DNA of 64,000 nt from Galbitalea sp. SE-J8 (GCF_030345695.1 NZ_JAUASV010000010.1:1-64000), one strand, 5' to 3'; counted from the first letter of the stretch, positions 27,316-37,216 are shown. The notes: generated from the letters alone by a model not told the origin. Numbers and translations are program-made.

Positions 27316-27364
27316 GGTGGGGTCCGTTCGTCGTGGGGGACTATTTGGGGTTAATCTCTATCAC

Positions 27365-27967
27365 ATGAATACCCGGCCGTACAGGATGACGACTCGCGCG
27401 GATGCCGCGGCGCGCACCGCCGACCGCATCGCCGACGCGATGCTGCAGCGATTCGCGCAGCTGCCGTACGACCGGATCCGACTCGAGGACATCGCCACGG
27501 ATGCCGAGGTGACGGTGCAGACGGTGATCCGGCGATTCGGCAGCAAGCCCGAGCTCCTGGTCGCCGTCGTGACGCGCGAGCTCGGCCGAATCGTCGCCGC
27601 CCGCGAGTCGGCCGCGGCCGCGAACGCGACCCCGGCCGAGGTCGTGGCGGCTCTGTCCGAGCACTACGAGCGGTATGGCGCGCTGATCCTGAGGACGTAC
27701 GCGGTGGCCGGTCAGGTCGAGGGGCTCCCGGAGATCGTGGCCCGCGGCCGCGCGTACCACGTCGACTGGTGCCGGCGCGCGTTCGAGGAGCACCTGGAGC
27801 ACGACACGGATGCGGCGCGCGCCGAACGCCGGCTGGCCCAGGTCGTCGCGGTGTGCGACGCGCGCACCTGGTACATCCTGCGCATCGACTGCGGCCTGGG
27901 CCCGGAGCCGACGGCGACCTCGATCGCCGAGCTGCTCTCCCCGCTCCTGCGCACGGCCGCGGCCTGA
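27365..27967 (+). CDS. TetR-family regulator
   Basis: A 200-residue regulator with helix-turn-helix IRLEDIATDAEVTVQTVIRRFGSK at about residues 39-62 and a helical C-terminal domain. It is divergent from the hydrolase gene, which it probably controls. The ATG at 27365 has no ribosome site; ATG 27386-27388, preceded by AGG, is an alternative that loses only seven residues. No clear palindrome was found in the short intergenic stretch. Confidence 0.8.
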   Translation: MNTRPYRMTTRADAAARTADRIADAMLQRFAQLPYDRIRLEDIATDAEVTVQTVIRRFGSKPELLVAVVTRELGRIVAARESAAAANATPAEVVAALSEHYERYGALILRTYAVAGQVEGLPEIVARGRAYHVDWCRRAFEEHLEHDTDAARAERRLAQVVAVCDARTWYILRIDCGLGPEPTATSIAELLSPLLRTAAA

Positions 27968-28050
27968 TCGCCGCGCGAGCACTGCTTGCCGTCGCCGTGT
28001 CCGAACCATAGGCTGACGCGACCGAAGTAAGACGTCCGAGGTGAATGCAC

Positions 28051-28797
28051 ATGGCGCGTACATCACTCGTCGACAACGTGGTCGACCTGGTGATCAGCAA
28101 GATCGTCGACGGCACGATATCCCCTGGCGGGGCGATTCCGACCGAGACGGAGCTCGCCGAACAGGCGGACGTGAGTCGGATGACCGTGCGCGAGGCGATC
28201 AAGGTACTTCGCGGGCGCGGTGTCATCGAGGTGCGGCGTGGCGTCGGCACGTTTCTCGCGGAGCCGCGCGATTGGACGGACATCGAGACCGTCATGCGGG
28301 TGGCCGTCGCGGGGATGGGGTATCGGTCCGCCTCCGAGCAGCTCATCGAGCTGCGTGCCGTCATCGAGGTCAACGCCGCCGAGCTCGCCGCCGTTCGGCG
28401 CTCCCGCACGGATGTGGCTCGGATGCGCGAGCTGATCGGTGAGATGCGGGCCTCGCACGCCAGCGGAGACGTCGATGCGTTCGTCCGCCACGACATCGAT
28501 TTCCACGACGTGGTGCTCGCAGCGACCGACAACGTCTTCCTGCCGGTGGTGCTGCGTTCGCTCGGCAAACTTCTCTACTCCGGACGCCACCAAACGTCAG
28601 AGGTTGCGGTGATCCGCGAACACGCAATCGAGTTCCACGTCGGGGTCTGCGACGCGATCGAGCGCGGCGACGCGACGGGCGCCCAAGCGATGATGAAGTC
28701 GCACATGGATCAGACGATGCACGACCTCAAACGGCACGTGCTCGGGATCGGTTCTGCCGACGGTCGAGATTTCGAACGCGCGGCCCCGCCCGCTTGA
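28051..28797 (+). CDS. GntR family (FCD) regulator of the acid-sugar operon
   Basis: A 248-residue regulator with winged helix (IPTETELAEQADVSRMTVREAIKVLRGRGV) and an FCD domain with metal-type residues (RHDIDFHDVVLAATDN, REHAIEFHVGVCDAI). GAGG lies nine bases before the ATG at 28051; an in-frame ATG at 28045 is too close to it. Its stop codon lies inside the -35 box of the next operon's promoter, and the operator at 28828-28840 is its likely binding site. Confidence 0.83.
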   Translation: MARTSLVDNVVDLVISKIVDGTISPGGAIPTETELAEQADVSRMTVREAIKVLRGRGVIEVRRGVGTFLAEPRDWTDIETVMRVAVAGMGYRSASEQLIELRAVIEVNAAELAAVRRSRTDVARMRELIGEMRASHASGDVDAFVRHDIDFHDVVLAATDNVFLPVVLRSLGKLLYSGRHQTSEVAVIREHAIEFHVGVCDAIERGDATGAQAMMKSHMDQTMHDLKRHVLGIGSADGRDFERAAPPA

Positions 28798-28840
28798 CGG
28801 TGCTCTCAGGCGGTCAATACGATGCCAGACATCAGATGTC
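28794..28840 (+). promoter_or_regulatory. Promoter and palindromic operator of the DUF1537 operon
   Basis: TTGACG (28794-28799), an 18-nt spacer and TACGAT (28818-28823) form a strong promoter. The palindrome GACATCAGATGTC (28828-28840, 5+3+5) lies over the expected transcription start, 21 nt before the TTG start codon. The GntR gene just upstream probably represses from it. Confidence 0.65.
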
Positions 28841-28861
28841 GATGACGCGTCGGAGGGTCCA

Positions 28862-30370
28862 TTGTCGTACCGATCTAATCCGCTGGAGGGTGCGGCGGAG
28901 TCCGTGCAGGTCGACGCACCCGTCGTCGCGGCGGGCTTCACAGCGCTGCGGATGACCCTGGTCGTGCTCGACGACGATCCGACCGGGACACAGTCGGTGG
29001 CGAACCTGCCCGTCCTCACCCGGTGGACGTCGGACGACATCCGTTGGGCGCTCGACCAGCGTCCGGCGGCGTTCTACGTACTCACGAACACGAGGAGCCT
29101 CGACCCGGACCGGGCAGTCAGTCGCGTCCGCGCCGTCGTGCGCCAGGTCATCGAGGTCGCGCGCGAGCGTGGCGTCGATGTGCGATTCGTCAGCCGAGGC
29201 GATTCGACCCTGCGGGGCCACTTCCCGCTCGAGACCGACGCGATCGTCGATGAGATCCGGGCCGCCGGAGAACCGGCTCCGGATGCGACGCTCCTGATTC
29301 CGGCGTTCCCGGAGGCGGGGCGGATCACGGTCGACAGCATCCACTACGCCCGCACGGACCAGGGGCTCGTGCCGGTCGGCGACTCGGAGTTCGCACGAGA
29401 CCGCACGTTCGGCTTCTCCGCCTCCGACCTGCGGGACTACGTGGAAGAGAAGACTCACGGCGCGGTCTCGGCGCGCTCGGTTCATGCCGTGACGTTGCGG
29501 ACTCTGCGGACGGGAGTGCAGCGCACCGTCGACGAACTGCGCGCGACAGCGTCCGGCATCGTGGCCGTCGATGCCGCCGAGGAGAACGATCTGCTGGTGC
29601 TCGCGGCCGCGCTGAACGTCGTCGAAGGGGAGGGGACGCGCTACCTCTACCGGGTCGGCCCGCCGCTCGTTCGGGCCCGCGTCGGGCAGCAGATCCAGCC
29701 GCCTATCGACGCGGCGGACGGCAGGGCCTGGCGCAGACGGTTCCCCGACGTGACCACAGCGCACGGACTCGTGGTCGTCGGCTCGCACGTCGGGGTCAGC
29801 TCACGCCAGCTTCGGGCGGTGCGGGAGATGCCGACGCCGCCGAGCTTCGTCGAACTCGACGTCACCGCCCTGACCGCGACCTCCGAACCTGACCGCGCCC
29901 TGTCGATCGTGAGCGATCTCGCCGCCGACGTGGTGCGAGCGCTGCGTTCGGGTGCTGTCGTGCTGCACACCAGTCGCGCACTGCTCTCGGGACCGACCCC
30001 CGAGGGCAGCCTCGAGATCGCCCGCACCGTGTCGGCCGCTCTCGTGCACATCGTGCGCGCTGTGCTCGCCCAGGTGACGCCGTCGTACGTGCTCGCCAAG
30101 GGTGGCATCACGTCGAGCGACATCGCCACGGAGGGCCTGGACATCACCCGTGCCACGATCGTCGGGCCGTTGCTGCCCGGCATGGTCTCGCTGTGGAGAG
30201 CCGAGTCCGGACTCGTCGAGGGCATGCCGTACGTGGTCTTTCCGGGCAACGTCGGCGGCGACGAATCCCTGCGGAGCGTCATCGACATGCTCGAGGCGGC
30301 GACCGCGCCGCCGGTGATTGCCGAAGCGAGTGACATCGAGCGACGCGCGGACGAGAGGGTGCGGCAATGA
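28862..30370 (+). CDS. Four-carbon acid sugar kinase family protein (DUF1537)
   Basis: A 502-residue kinase. The N-terminal DUF1537 domain carries LDDDPTGTQS and FVSRGDSTLRGHFPLE; the C-terminal nucleotide-binding domain carries YVLAKGGITSSDIA and FPGNVGGDESL. This family (OtnK, DtnK and relatives) phosphorylates tetronates and related sugar acids with ATP. The start is TTG at 28862, with GGAGG six bases upstream. The stop overlaps the aldolase start as ATGA, so kinase and aldolase are co-translated and act in sequence. Confidence 0.87.
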   Translation: MSYRSNPLEGAAESVQVDAPVVAAGFTALRMTLVVLDDDPTGTQSVANLPVLTRWTSDDIRWALDQRPAAFYVLTNTRSLDPDRAVSRVRAVVRQVIEVARERGVDVRFVSRGDSTLRGHFPLETDAIVDEIRAAGEPAPDATLLIPAFPEAGRITVDSIHYARTDQGLVPVGDSEFARDRTFGFSASDLRDYVEEKTHGAVSARSVHAVTLRTLRTGVQRTVDELRATASGIVAVDAAEENDLLVLAAALNVVEGEGTRYLYRVGPPLVRARVGQQIQPPIDAADGRAWRRRFPDVTTAHGLVVVGSHVGVSSRQLRAVREMPTPPSFVELDVTALTATSEPDRALSIVSDLAADVVRALRSGAVVLHTSRALLSGPTPEGSLEIARTVSAALVHIVRAVLAQVTPSYVLAKGGITSSDIATEGLDITRATIVGPLLPGMVSLWRAESGLVEGMPYVVFPGNVGGDESLRSVIDMLEAATAPPVIAEASDIERRADERVRQ

Positions 30371-31221
30371 GGTCGAATGTCGCCGAGATCGCCGCGGATG
30401 CGCTGGACGCTCGGTCTGCTGCTCCCGCGCTCACCGCCTACGACACCACCAGCGCGCTCGGAGCAATTCATGCCGCCGAGGATGCGGGCTTGGGCATCAT
30501 CCTGCTGGTCGCCCCGCGTTCGGCGGCGAGCCGGGGCGGTCTAGAGCTGATCGGTTCGCTTCGCGTTCTCGCGGATGCCGCATCCGTGCCCGTCGCTGTG
30601 CAGCTCGACCACGCGAAGGAGACATCGCTCATCGCAGCCGCGGTCGATGCCGGTGCGGATTCCGTGCTCGCGGACGGCTCGGCACTGCCGCTCGACGACA
30701 ACATCGCGTTCGTCTCCAGCGTCGTTGCTCTCGTCGCGCAGCGTGGAGTTCCGGTCGAGGCGGAACTCGGACATCTTGCCGGGGACGAAGATCGCGCGTA
30801 CGCGGTGGAGGTCGGCGGCTTCACGGACGTCGGCCGGGTGTCCGCGTTCGTGAGAGACACCGGTGCTGCGCTGTTCGCACCCGCGGTGGGCAACGCGCAC
30901 GGGCTCTACACCGGAGTGCCCGAGCTGCACTGGGAGCTGCTCGACGCGATTCGGGACGCGTCGCCCGTGCCGCTCGTGCTGCACGGCGCATCCGGCATCG
31001 GACGGACCGACCTCGCCCGGTCGGCCGCGTTCGGCATCGGCAAGGTGAACTTCAATACGGAACTTCGAACGGCGATCCTCGGCCGGATCACGGACGTCCT
31101 GCCGTCGGCACGGGCCGACGGCGAAGACATGCTCGCGGTGCTCGGAGCCTGGCATGACGCGGCGTACGGCTTCGTGAGCGACATGCTCGCGCTCCTCGGC
31201 GGACCGAGGCGGGCGCCATGA
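30367..31221 (+). CDS. Class II fructose-bisphosphate/ketose aldolase-like protein
   Basis: A 284-residue zinc-dependent aldolase of the Fba/GatY/KbaY family. Visible signatures are QLDHAKE with a metal His, EAELGHLAGDED, APAVGNAHGLYTG and LVLHGASGIG. It would split the phosphorylated intermediate made by the DUF1537 kinase into DHAP and a small aldehyde or acid. The start ATG overlaps the kinase stop. Confidence 0.82.
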   Translation: MRSNVAEIAADALDARSAAPALTAYDTTSALGAIHAAEDAGLGIILLVAPRSAASRGGLELIGSLRVLADAASVPVAVQLDHAKETSLIAAAVDAGADSVLADGSALPLDDNIAFVSSVVALVAQRGVPVEAELGHLAGDEDRAYAVEVGGFTDVGRVSAFVRDTGAALFAPAVGNAHGLYTGVPELHWELLDAIRDASPVPLVLHGASGIGRTDLARSAAFGIGKVNFNTELRTAILGRITDVLPSARADGEDMLAVLGAWHDAAYGFVSDMLALLGGPRRAP

Positions 31222-31315
31222 CGAGCCGAACGGCCGCCGTTCGAGATTTCGAACTGCGGCTTGTCCCGAGCCCCACACCCTCATGTTCTATGTAGCTGGA
31301 CCAACGGAGGTCACG

Positions 31316-32260
31316 ATGGACAACGAAGTCATTTCCCTCATCGAGCTGCCCGGCCTGCTGCCGGCAGGGGCGGCGCTCACGAAGCTCGCGACCGGTGCCA
31401 CCTGGTCGGAAGGGCCGGTGTACCTTCCTCAGCGCAACAGCGTGCGCTGGAGCGACATCCCCGGCAACCGCATCCTCGAGTACTCGATCGACGATCGCGA
31501 GCTGTCGGTCTACCGGGATGGCGTGGAATTCACGAACGGCCGAACGCTCGACCGCGACGGCAGCACGGTCCAGTGCTCGCACGGTCGCCGGGCGATCGAA
31601 CGCGACGTAGACGGTGTGGTCACGGTTCTCGTCGACCGCTATCGCGGCGCGCGACTGAACTCGCCGAACGACGTGATCATCGACGACGACGGCTCGATTT
31701 GGTTCACGGATCCGCCCTACGGAATCACCGTCGCCGCCGAGGGACATCCGGGTGATGCCGAGTACCGGGACCACTTCGTCTTTCGCTTCGATCCGGTGAC
31801 CGGTGACCTCCACCCGGTGGTCACCGATGTCGAGGAGCCGAACGGCCTCGCGTTCTCGCCCGATCGCTCGACGCTCTACGTCTCGGATACGTCGGTGCTG
31901 TCCGAGCCGTGGTGGGGCAAGGGCAACCACCACATCCGCGCCTACGACGTCGTCGGCAACCGCTGCAAGAACGGCAGGACCTTCGTGACGATCGACGAGG
32001 GCGTCTCCGATGGCTTCCGTGTCGACACGGAGGGCCGGGTGTGGACATCGACGCTCACGGGCGTGCGGATCTACTCGCCGGAGGGCGACGAGGTCGGGCG
32101 GTTCCCGGTGCCCGAGAAGGTCGGGAACCTCTGTTTCGGCGGGCCGGACGGCACAGACCTGTTCATCGCAGCGACGACGAGCCTCTACACCGTGCCGACG
32201 CTGACCAGGTCGGCGGCCGATTGGAGCGTGCGTCCGACGCGCGAGGTGGTGCACTCGTGA
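31316..32260 (+). CDS. SMP-30/gluconolactonase family protein
   Basis: A 314-residue lactonase-like propeller: WSEGPVYLPQRNSVRWSDI with the first metal Glu, NSPNDVIIDDDGSIWFTDPPYG with Asn, EEPNGLAFSPD with Asn, and DGFRVDTEGRVWTS with Asp. The ATG at 31316 is chosen because CGGAGG lies seven bases upstream. Its stop overlaps the IclR start as GTGA. Within this operon it supplies an acid sugar from a lactone. Confidence 0.83.
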   Translation: MDNEVISLIELPGLLPAGAALTKLATGATWSEGPVYLPQRNSVRWSDIPGNRILEYSIDDRELSVYRDGVEFTNGRTLDRDGSTVQCSHGRRAIERDVDGVVTVLVDRYRGARLNSPNDVIIDDDGSIWFTDPPYGITVAAEGHPGDAEYRDHFVFRFDPVTGDLHPVVTDVEEPNGLAFSPDRSTLYVSDTSVLSEPWWGKGNHHIRAYDVVGNRCKNGRTFVTIDEGVSDGFRVDTEGRVWTSTLTGVRIYSPEGDEVGRFPVPEKVGNLCFGGPDGTDLFIAATTSLYTVPTLTRSAADWSVRPTREVVHS

Positions 32261-33036
32261 CGCTCATCGACATCGAGGCGGACACCCTCCGGAACACCCC
32301 CGCGCCCGCGGTGGGCCGGGCGGTGCGGGTGCTCGACTTCATGGCGAAGCAGCATTCGCCCGTGACCGTGACCCAGGTCGCGGATGCGCTTGACCTGGCG
32401 AAGTCCTCGGTTTCCAACCTGATGACGACGCTCGACGCGACCGGCATGGTGCGCCGCGTCGCGAGAGGCTGGGTGCTCGGCTACCGCGTGCTCGAGCTCG
32501 GCCAGTCCGCTCTCGCCTCATCCGATCTCATCGCGGAGTTCCGACGCCTCGTCGCGAAGTTCCCCACCCTGCGCCGCGAAACCGTGCTGCTCGCGGTGCT
32601 CGATGACGTCGACGTGCTCTTCGTCGCCCGTCACAACGGGCAGCAGCCGATTCGGCTCGCGACCGACATCGGCAGGCGGTTGCCTGCGGTTGTGACCGCG
32701 CTCGGAAAGTCCATGCTCGCGGCACTCCCCGAGGCCGAGATGCGTTCGCGACTCGACCGCCTTCCCCGGCTTCCGCAGATCACGGATCACTCGCTCCGCA
32801 CCCGGGACGAGCTCCTCGCTGATCTCGACGCCGTCAGTGCGCGAGGCTACGCGGTCGACGACCAGGAGAACACGATCGGCGTCACCTGTTTCGGCGTGGC
32901 GGTGCCCGGCCTGCGGCAGAGCGTTGCCGTCAGCACGACGTTGCTCTCCGACCGGGTCACCAGCAGGCTCCGGGCTCAGCTCATCAACGAACTGCAACAA
33001 CTTGCGGCCCAGCTCGGCGGGGTGACCCATGACTGA
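32257..33036 (+). CDS. IclR-family transcriptional regulator
   Basis: A 259-residue regulator: N-terminal winged helix (VGRAVRVLDFMAKQHSPVTVTQVADALDL, then KSSVSNLMTTL) and an IclR effector domain with RLPAVVTALGKSMLAALPE and TIGVTCFGVAVPG. GTG overlaps the previous stop and its own stop overlaps the next ATG, so it is embedded in the operon. Having both a GntR and an IclR regulator in one operon suggests two signals. Confidence 0.85.
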   Translation: MTLIDIEADTLRNTPAPAVGRAVRVLDFMAKQHSPVTVTQVADALDLAKSSVSNLMTTLDATGMVRRVARGWVLGYRVLELGQSALASSDLIAEFRRLVAKFPTLRRETVLLAVLDDVDVLFVARHNGQQPIRLATDIGRRLPAVVTALGKSMLAALPEAEMRSRLDRLPRLPQITDHSLRTRDELLADLDAVSARGYAVDDQENTIGVTCFGVAVPGLRQSVAVSTTLLSDRVTSRLRAQLINELQQLAAQLGGVTHD

Positions 33037-34660
33037 GCGTGAAGCTATCGCGGATGTGGCCGGATCGCAGCCCGTCGGCGCCATCCCGCTGCTCGAGATC
33101 CGCAATCTCAACAAGTCGTTCTACGCGACGCGAGCGGTGCGGGACGTCTCGCTCACGATCGATCAGGGCGAGATCGTGTCGCTGCTTGGCGAGAACGGCG
33201 CGGGCAAATCGACCGTGATCAAGATGCTCGCGGGCGTGTACCGCCCGGACAGTGGTGAGATCCTGCTCTCCGGGGCGAACGTCGACGATCCCGGCGTGCG
33301 CAAACAGGTCTCGATCGTGCACCAGAACCTCGGCCTCATCGACTGGATGACCGTATCGGAGAACATCGCTCAGGTGCTCGGCTATCCGAAGCGCGCTGGG
33401 TTCATCAGCTCGAAGGGCATGACCAGGCAGGCCGAGGAGGTGCTTGCCACCGTCGGCGGCGGAATCGACCCGGATGCGCGGATCTTCGATCTACCGCGCA
33501 CGGAGCGCAGCCTCCTCGCGATCGCCCGGGCGCTCGTGTCGAAGCCGAAGCTGCTCGTCCTCGACGAGCCCACCGCGTCGTTGCCGCAGGCCGACGTCGA
33601 GCGGCTCTTCGACGTGCTGCGCACCCTGCGCAACACCGGCGTCGGCATGATCTACGTCTCGCATCGGCTCGATGAGATCTACGAGATCTCGTCCCGCACC
33701 ATTGTCATGCGCAACGGTGCCGTCGTCGGAAATCGTCGTGTCGAGGGGCTCAGCCACGGCGAGCTCGTGCAGCTCATCGTCGGGCACGACACCGTCAACC
33801 CGGCCTTCGATCCGCCGCACCGCACGGAGCGGCTGCGGCTCGACGACGTCGTCATCGGCGCGATCGGACCCGTGTCCCTCTCGGCTCGGGAGGGCGAGGT
33901 GGTGGCGCTTTGCGGACTTCGCGGCGCAGGACAGGAGCAGCTCGGCCGCGCCATCGTCGGCGCCACGAAGATCGACTCCGGGCGAATGACCCTCTCCAAC
34001 GAGCGCTTCGCGCCGCGGAGTCCGCACCATGCGGTCGCACGAGGCGTCGGCTTCGCGACGTCGAATCGAGAGACCGAGTCGGTTGGAGCCGGTCTCTCGG
34101 TGACCGAGAACCTGTTTCTCAATCCGCAGGTGTGGTCGCGGAAGTGGTGGCAGTTCTCGAAGGCCAGCACCGAACGACGGACCGCCTACGAGTACATCCG
34201 GCGGTTCGGCGTGCGGCCCGACGACCCTGACCTGCCGCTCGACACCTTCTCCGGTGGCAACCAGCAGAAGGTGATCCTGGCGCGGTGGTTCGGCGTCGGT
34301 CGCACGCTCGTCGTGCTCGAGGAGCCGACCATGGGTGTGGACGTCGGGGTGAAGGGCGACATCTACCTCCTGCTGCGTGACGCCGCACGGGAGGGCACAA
34401 CCGCGGTCGTCGTCTCGACCGACATGGAAGAGGTGGCGACGATTGCCCACCGCGCGATCGTGTTCGGCAGGGGGAAGGTCGTCGCGGAGATCAGCGGACC
34501 CGACCTCACGATCGCCAACCTCGTCGCCGCCGCCTCCAACCTCGACCGGCGTGCAGAACTCGAGGGCCCAGCGAACGAATCCGACCCAGCATCCGAATCT
34601 AGCCCAGCGCTCGAAACCGCTGTCTCGACAGCATCCGTGCTCGAAGGGAGCGCACAATGA
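33029..34660 (+). CDS. Sugar ABC transporter ATP-binding protein, RbsA/XylG type
   Basis: A 543-residue protein with two ABC domains. The first has GENGAGKST, a Q-loop region HQNLG, an altered signature LPRTERSLLAIARAL and LVLDEPTASLP; the second lacks a normal Walker A (LRGAGQEQL) and has FSGGNQQKVILARW and VLEEPTMGVD, as in RbsA-type proteins where the C-terminal half is degenerate. The last 40 residues are a low-complexity acidic tail. It energises the permease that follows. Confidence 0.87.
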   Translation: MTEREAIADVAGSQPVGAIPLLEIRNLNKSFYATRAVRDVSLTIDQGEIVSLLGENGAGKSTVIKMLAGVYRPDSGEILLSGANVDDPGVRKQVSIVHQNLGLIDWMTVSENIAQVLGYPKRAGFISSKGMTRQAEEVLATVGGGIDPDARIFDLPRTERSLLAIARALVSKPKLLVLDEPTASLPQADVERLFDVLRTLRNTGVGMIYVSHRLDEIYEISSRTIVMRNGAVVGNRRVEGLSHGELVQLIVGHDTVNPAFDPPHRTERLRLDDVVIGAIGPVSLSAREGEVVALCGLRGAGQEQLGRAIVGATKIDSGRMTLSNERFAPRSPHHAVARGVGFATSNRETESVGAGLSVTENLFLNPQVWSRKWWQFSKASTERRTAYEYIRRFGVRPDDPDLPLDTFSGGNQQKVILARWFGVGRTLVVLEEPTMGVDVGVKGDIYLLLRDAAREGTTAVVVSTDMEEVATIAHRAIVFGRGKVVAEISGPDLTIANLVAAASNLDRRAELEGPANESDPASESSPALETAVSTASVLEGSAQ

Positions 34661-35850
34661 CCATGAAAACGTCGCTGACGTCGACAGCGCTGGAACCACC
34701 CAAGGGCACGCCCTGGTATCGAAAGCTGTTCTCGGTCTACGGCATGGTGATGCTCACCCTGCTGCTGGCCGCCGTGTTCTCGATCGCCAAGCCCGAATCG
34801 TTCGCGACGCTGCTCAACTTCCAGCTGCTCGCCTCGAGCAAGTCGGCACTGCTCATCCTCGCGCTCGCGGTCACGGTGCCGATGGTTGCCGGCAAGATCG
34901 ATCTGTCGATCGGGTACGGGGTCGGTCTCTGGCAGGTCATGGCGCTGCAGCTGCAGCTGCTCGGCCTCGACTATCGCCTCGCGATCCTGCTGTGTCTCGT
35001 CGGCGGTGCATTCATCGGCCTGTTCAACGCGCTGCTCGTCGAACTCGCCCAGGTGGACGCTTTCATCGCCACTCTCGCGACCGGGCAGGTGATCTACGCG
35101 ATCACCTACTGGGTCACCAACGGACGTCAGGTGACGGATAGCAGCGGCGTGCGGGCGGTGGGCTTCGACGCCCTCGCGACCTGGTCGCTGGGGCCGATCC
35201 CCGGCCCGTTCATCGTCGCCGCTCTGCTGGGCGTTCTGCTCTGGATCGTGCTGCAGTACCTGCCGCTCGGCCGGTACCTTTACGCGGTCGGCGCCAACCC
35301 CAAGGCCGCCGAGCTCACCGGCATCTCGCGTCGACGCTACGTCGTTCTGGCCATGGTCGTGTCGGGCGTGCTGACCGCGGTGGCCGGGGTGCTGCTCTCG
35401 GCACGGCAGGCCGGGGTCGCCCAGGCGAACATCGGTCCGGAGTACCTGCTGCCGGCGCTCACCGCCGCGTTCCTCGGGTCGACGACGATCAAGCCGGGGC
35501 GGGTGAACGCCCTCGGCACCATCCTCGGTGTCACCATTGCCACGATCGGTATCTCGGGACTGCAGCAGCTGATACCCGGACAGTTCTTCCTCGAGCCGCT
35601 GTTCAACGGACTCACGCTCGTCGCGGCGATCACCATCGCGTCGCTGGCGTCGCGAAGGCGGGCGAGCCGAGCCGACGAGGTCGTGACCTCCACCGACGAA
35701 CAGAACCCGTCCGGCGGCGGCGCGGTGACGGATGCCGACCCGGCCCCGCCGGACCCGCTCGCCACCACGGTCGGCGACCCCGTCGCATCCGCGTACCGGG
35801 CGAACTCCGCCCACGCCGCGCCCGAGGTCGTGTCGTCGGTGCGGCACTGA
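34657..35850 (+). CDS. Sugar ABC transporter permease, RbsC type
   Basis: A 397-residue permease with about ten hydrophobic helices and the RbsC-type motif YAVGANPKAAELTGISRRRY. Its start overlaps the ATPase stop as ATGA. A polar C-terminal extension of about 65 residues is longer than usual for the family. Confidence 0.85.
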   Translation: MTMKTSLTSTALEPPKGTPWYRKLFSVYGMVMLTLLLAAVFSIAKPESFATLLNFQLLASSKSALLILALAVTVPMVAGKIDLSIGYGVGLWQVMALQLQLLGLDYRLAILLCLVGGAFIGLFNALLVELAQVDAFIATLATGQVIYAITYWVTNGRQVTDSSGVRAVGFDALATWSLGPIPGPFIVAALLGVLLWIVLQYLPLGRYLYAVGANPKAAELTGISRRRYVVLAMVVSGVLTAVAGVLLSARQAGVAQANIGPEYLLPALTAAFLGSTTIKPGRVNALGTILGVTIATIGISGLQQLIPGQFFLEPLFNGLTLVAAITIASLASRRRASRADEVVTSTDEQNPSGGGAVTDADPAPPDPLATTVGDPVASAYRANSAHAAPEVVSSVRH

Positions 35851-35924
35851 TCTGAGCAGGCAGATCCCATCCGCGTCGCCAGAGTCGAAGCAGAGGCGCT
35901 TCGCCCAACCGAGAGAGATGCACC

Positions 35925-37127
35925 ATGAATACGAAGAAGTATCGGATTATGAGGAACCACAAGCTTGCGTTCGTGGCGAGCGTGGCAGTGCTCGGCATCG
36001 CCACCATGTCCGGCTGTGCCAGCGACTCCGTGGCACAGGCCGGTGGCGGAAACCCGTCGTCGTCGAGCGGTCCGGCGGCCGACTTCTCATCGATCATCCC
36101 GAGCGGCGACATCGTTGCCGCGTCGAAGGAGATCGTCGAGAAGAGCCTGACCGCGAGCGACGGATTCACCCCGCTCTCGACCGGTCCCACGGCGCAGAAG
36201 GGCAAGACCATCGCGTTCGTGGGCGCCGATCTCACGAACGGTGGAATCAACACGGTGGCCGAGGGCATGAAGGAGCCGATCAAGGCCATCGGCTGGACGA
36301 TGAACGTGTACGACGGCAAGGCCACCGTGCAGGGACACACCGACGCGATCCACCAGGCGATCGCCTCGCATCCCGATGCGATTGTGCTCGGCGGCGTCGA
36401 CGCGACCGAACAGGCATCGTCGGTCAAGGAGGCCAGCGACGCCGGAATCCCGCTCGTCGGCTGGCATTCCGCCGACGAAGTCGGGGCGGTGAAGGGTCTC
36501 TTCGACAACATCTCGACCGACCCGCTCGTGGTCGCGCAGCTCGCGGCCGCGTACGCGGTGGCGGATTCCGACGGGAAGGCCGGGGTCGCGATCTTCCGCG
36601 ACAGTCAGTACTCCGTCGCGGTGCGCAAGGCCGAGGCGATGGCGGCGTACGTACGTGCGTGCTCCGGCTGCTCGGTGCTCGAGGAGATCGATTCGCCGAT
36701 CGCCGAATCCGACTCGCGCATGCCTGGCGTCATCTCCAACCTGCTTCAGCAGTATGGCGACAAGCTCAACTACCTGCTCGCGATCAACGGCAACTACTAC
36801 GGCGGCGCCCAACAGGCCCTTCGCGCCGCGGGCAAGGACCCCGCGGGCCCGCCGAAGGCGATCGCGGCCGGCGACGGCGACGCCGCCGAGTTCCAGCGCA
36901 TCCGCGACGTCGACTACCAGGCGGTGACCGTCGCCGAGCCGCTGCTGCTGCAGTCCTGGCAGATCGTCGACGAGCTCAACCGGGCCCTATCGGGCGAATC
37001 CAACTCCGGGTTCGTCGCCGCACCGGGACTCGTCGACAAGTCGAACGTTCCGCAAGAGGGGTCGTCGATCTTCGACCCCAAGAGCGGCTATCGCGACGTG
37101 TACAAGAAGGTCTGGGGCGTCAAGTAG
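35925..37127 (+). CDS. Sugar-binding lipoprotein, RbsB type
   Basis: A 400-residue binding protein. The signal peptide (KLAFVASVAVLGIATMSGC) ends in a lipobox Cys; the body shows the periplasmic-binding fold (TIAFVGADLTNGGINTVAEGMKE, HPDAIVLGGVDA, GIPLVGWHSADEVG). GAGAGA precedes the ATG. It lies 74 nt after the permease. A 16-bp hairpin follows its stop, which may keep its mRNA in excess over the enzymes downstream. Confidence 0.85.
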   Translation: MNTKKYRIMRNHKLAFVASVAVLGIATMSGCASDSVAQAGGGNPSSSSGPAADFSSIIPSGDIVAASKEIVEKSLTASDGFTPLSTGPTAQKGKTIAFVGADLTNGGINTVAEGMKEPIKAIGWTMNVYDGKATVQGHTDAIHQAIASHPDAIVLGGVDATEQASSVKEASDAGIPLVGWHSADEVGAVKGLFDNISTDPLVVAQLAAAYAVADSDGKAGVAIFRDSQYSVAVRKAEAMAAYVRACSGCSVLEEIDSPIAESDSRMPGVISNLLQQYGDKLNYLLAINGNYYGGAQQALRAAGKDPAGPPKAIAAGDGDAAEFQRIRDVDYQAVTVAEPLLLQSWQIVDELNRALSGESNSGFVAAPGLVDKSNVPQEGSSIFDPKSGYRDVYKKVWGVK

Positions 37128-37137
37128 CCGTTAGACC

Positions 37138-37183
37138 GGACACGAGGGGTGAGCGGTCGGCACGCCACTCACCCCTCGTGTCC
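37138..37183 (+). terminator. Intra-operon hairpin after the binding protein
   Basis: A perfect 16-bp stem (37138-37153 with 37168-37183; arm begins GGACACGAGGGG) with a 14-nt loop, and no T-run. It starts 11 nt after the binding-protein stop and ends 34 nt before the next start. It probably acts as a partial terminator or a 3'-end stabiliser. Confidence 0.7.
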
Positions 37184-37216
37184 CGAGGGCCCGCTCCACC
37201 TCGACGAGAGGAAACC

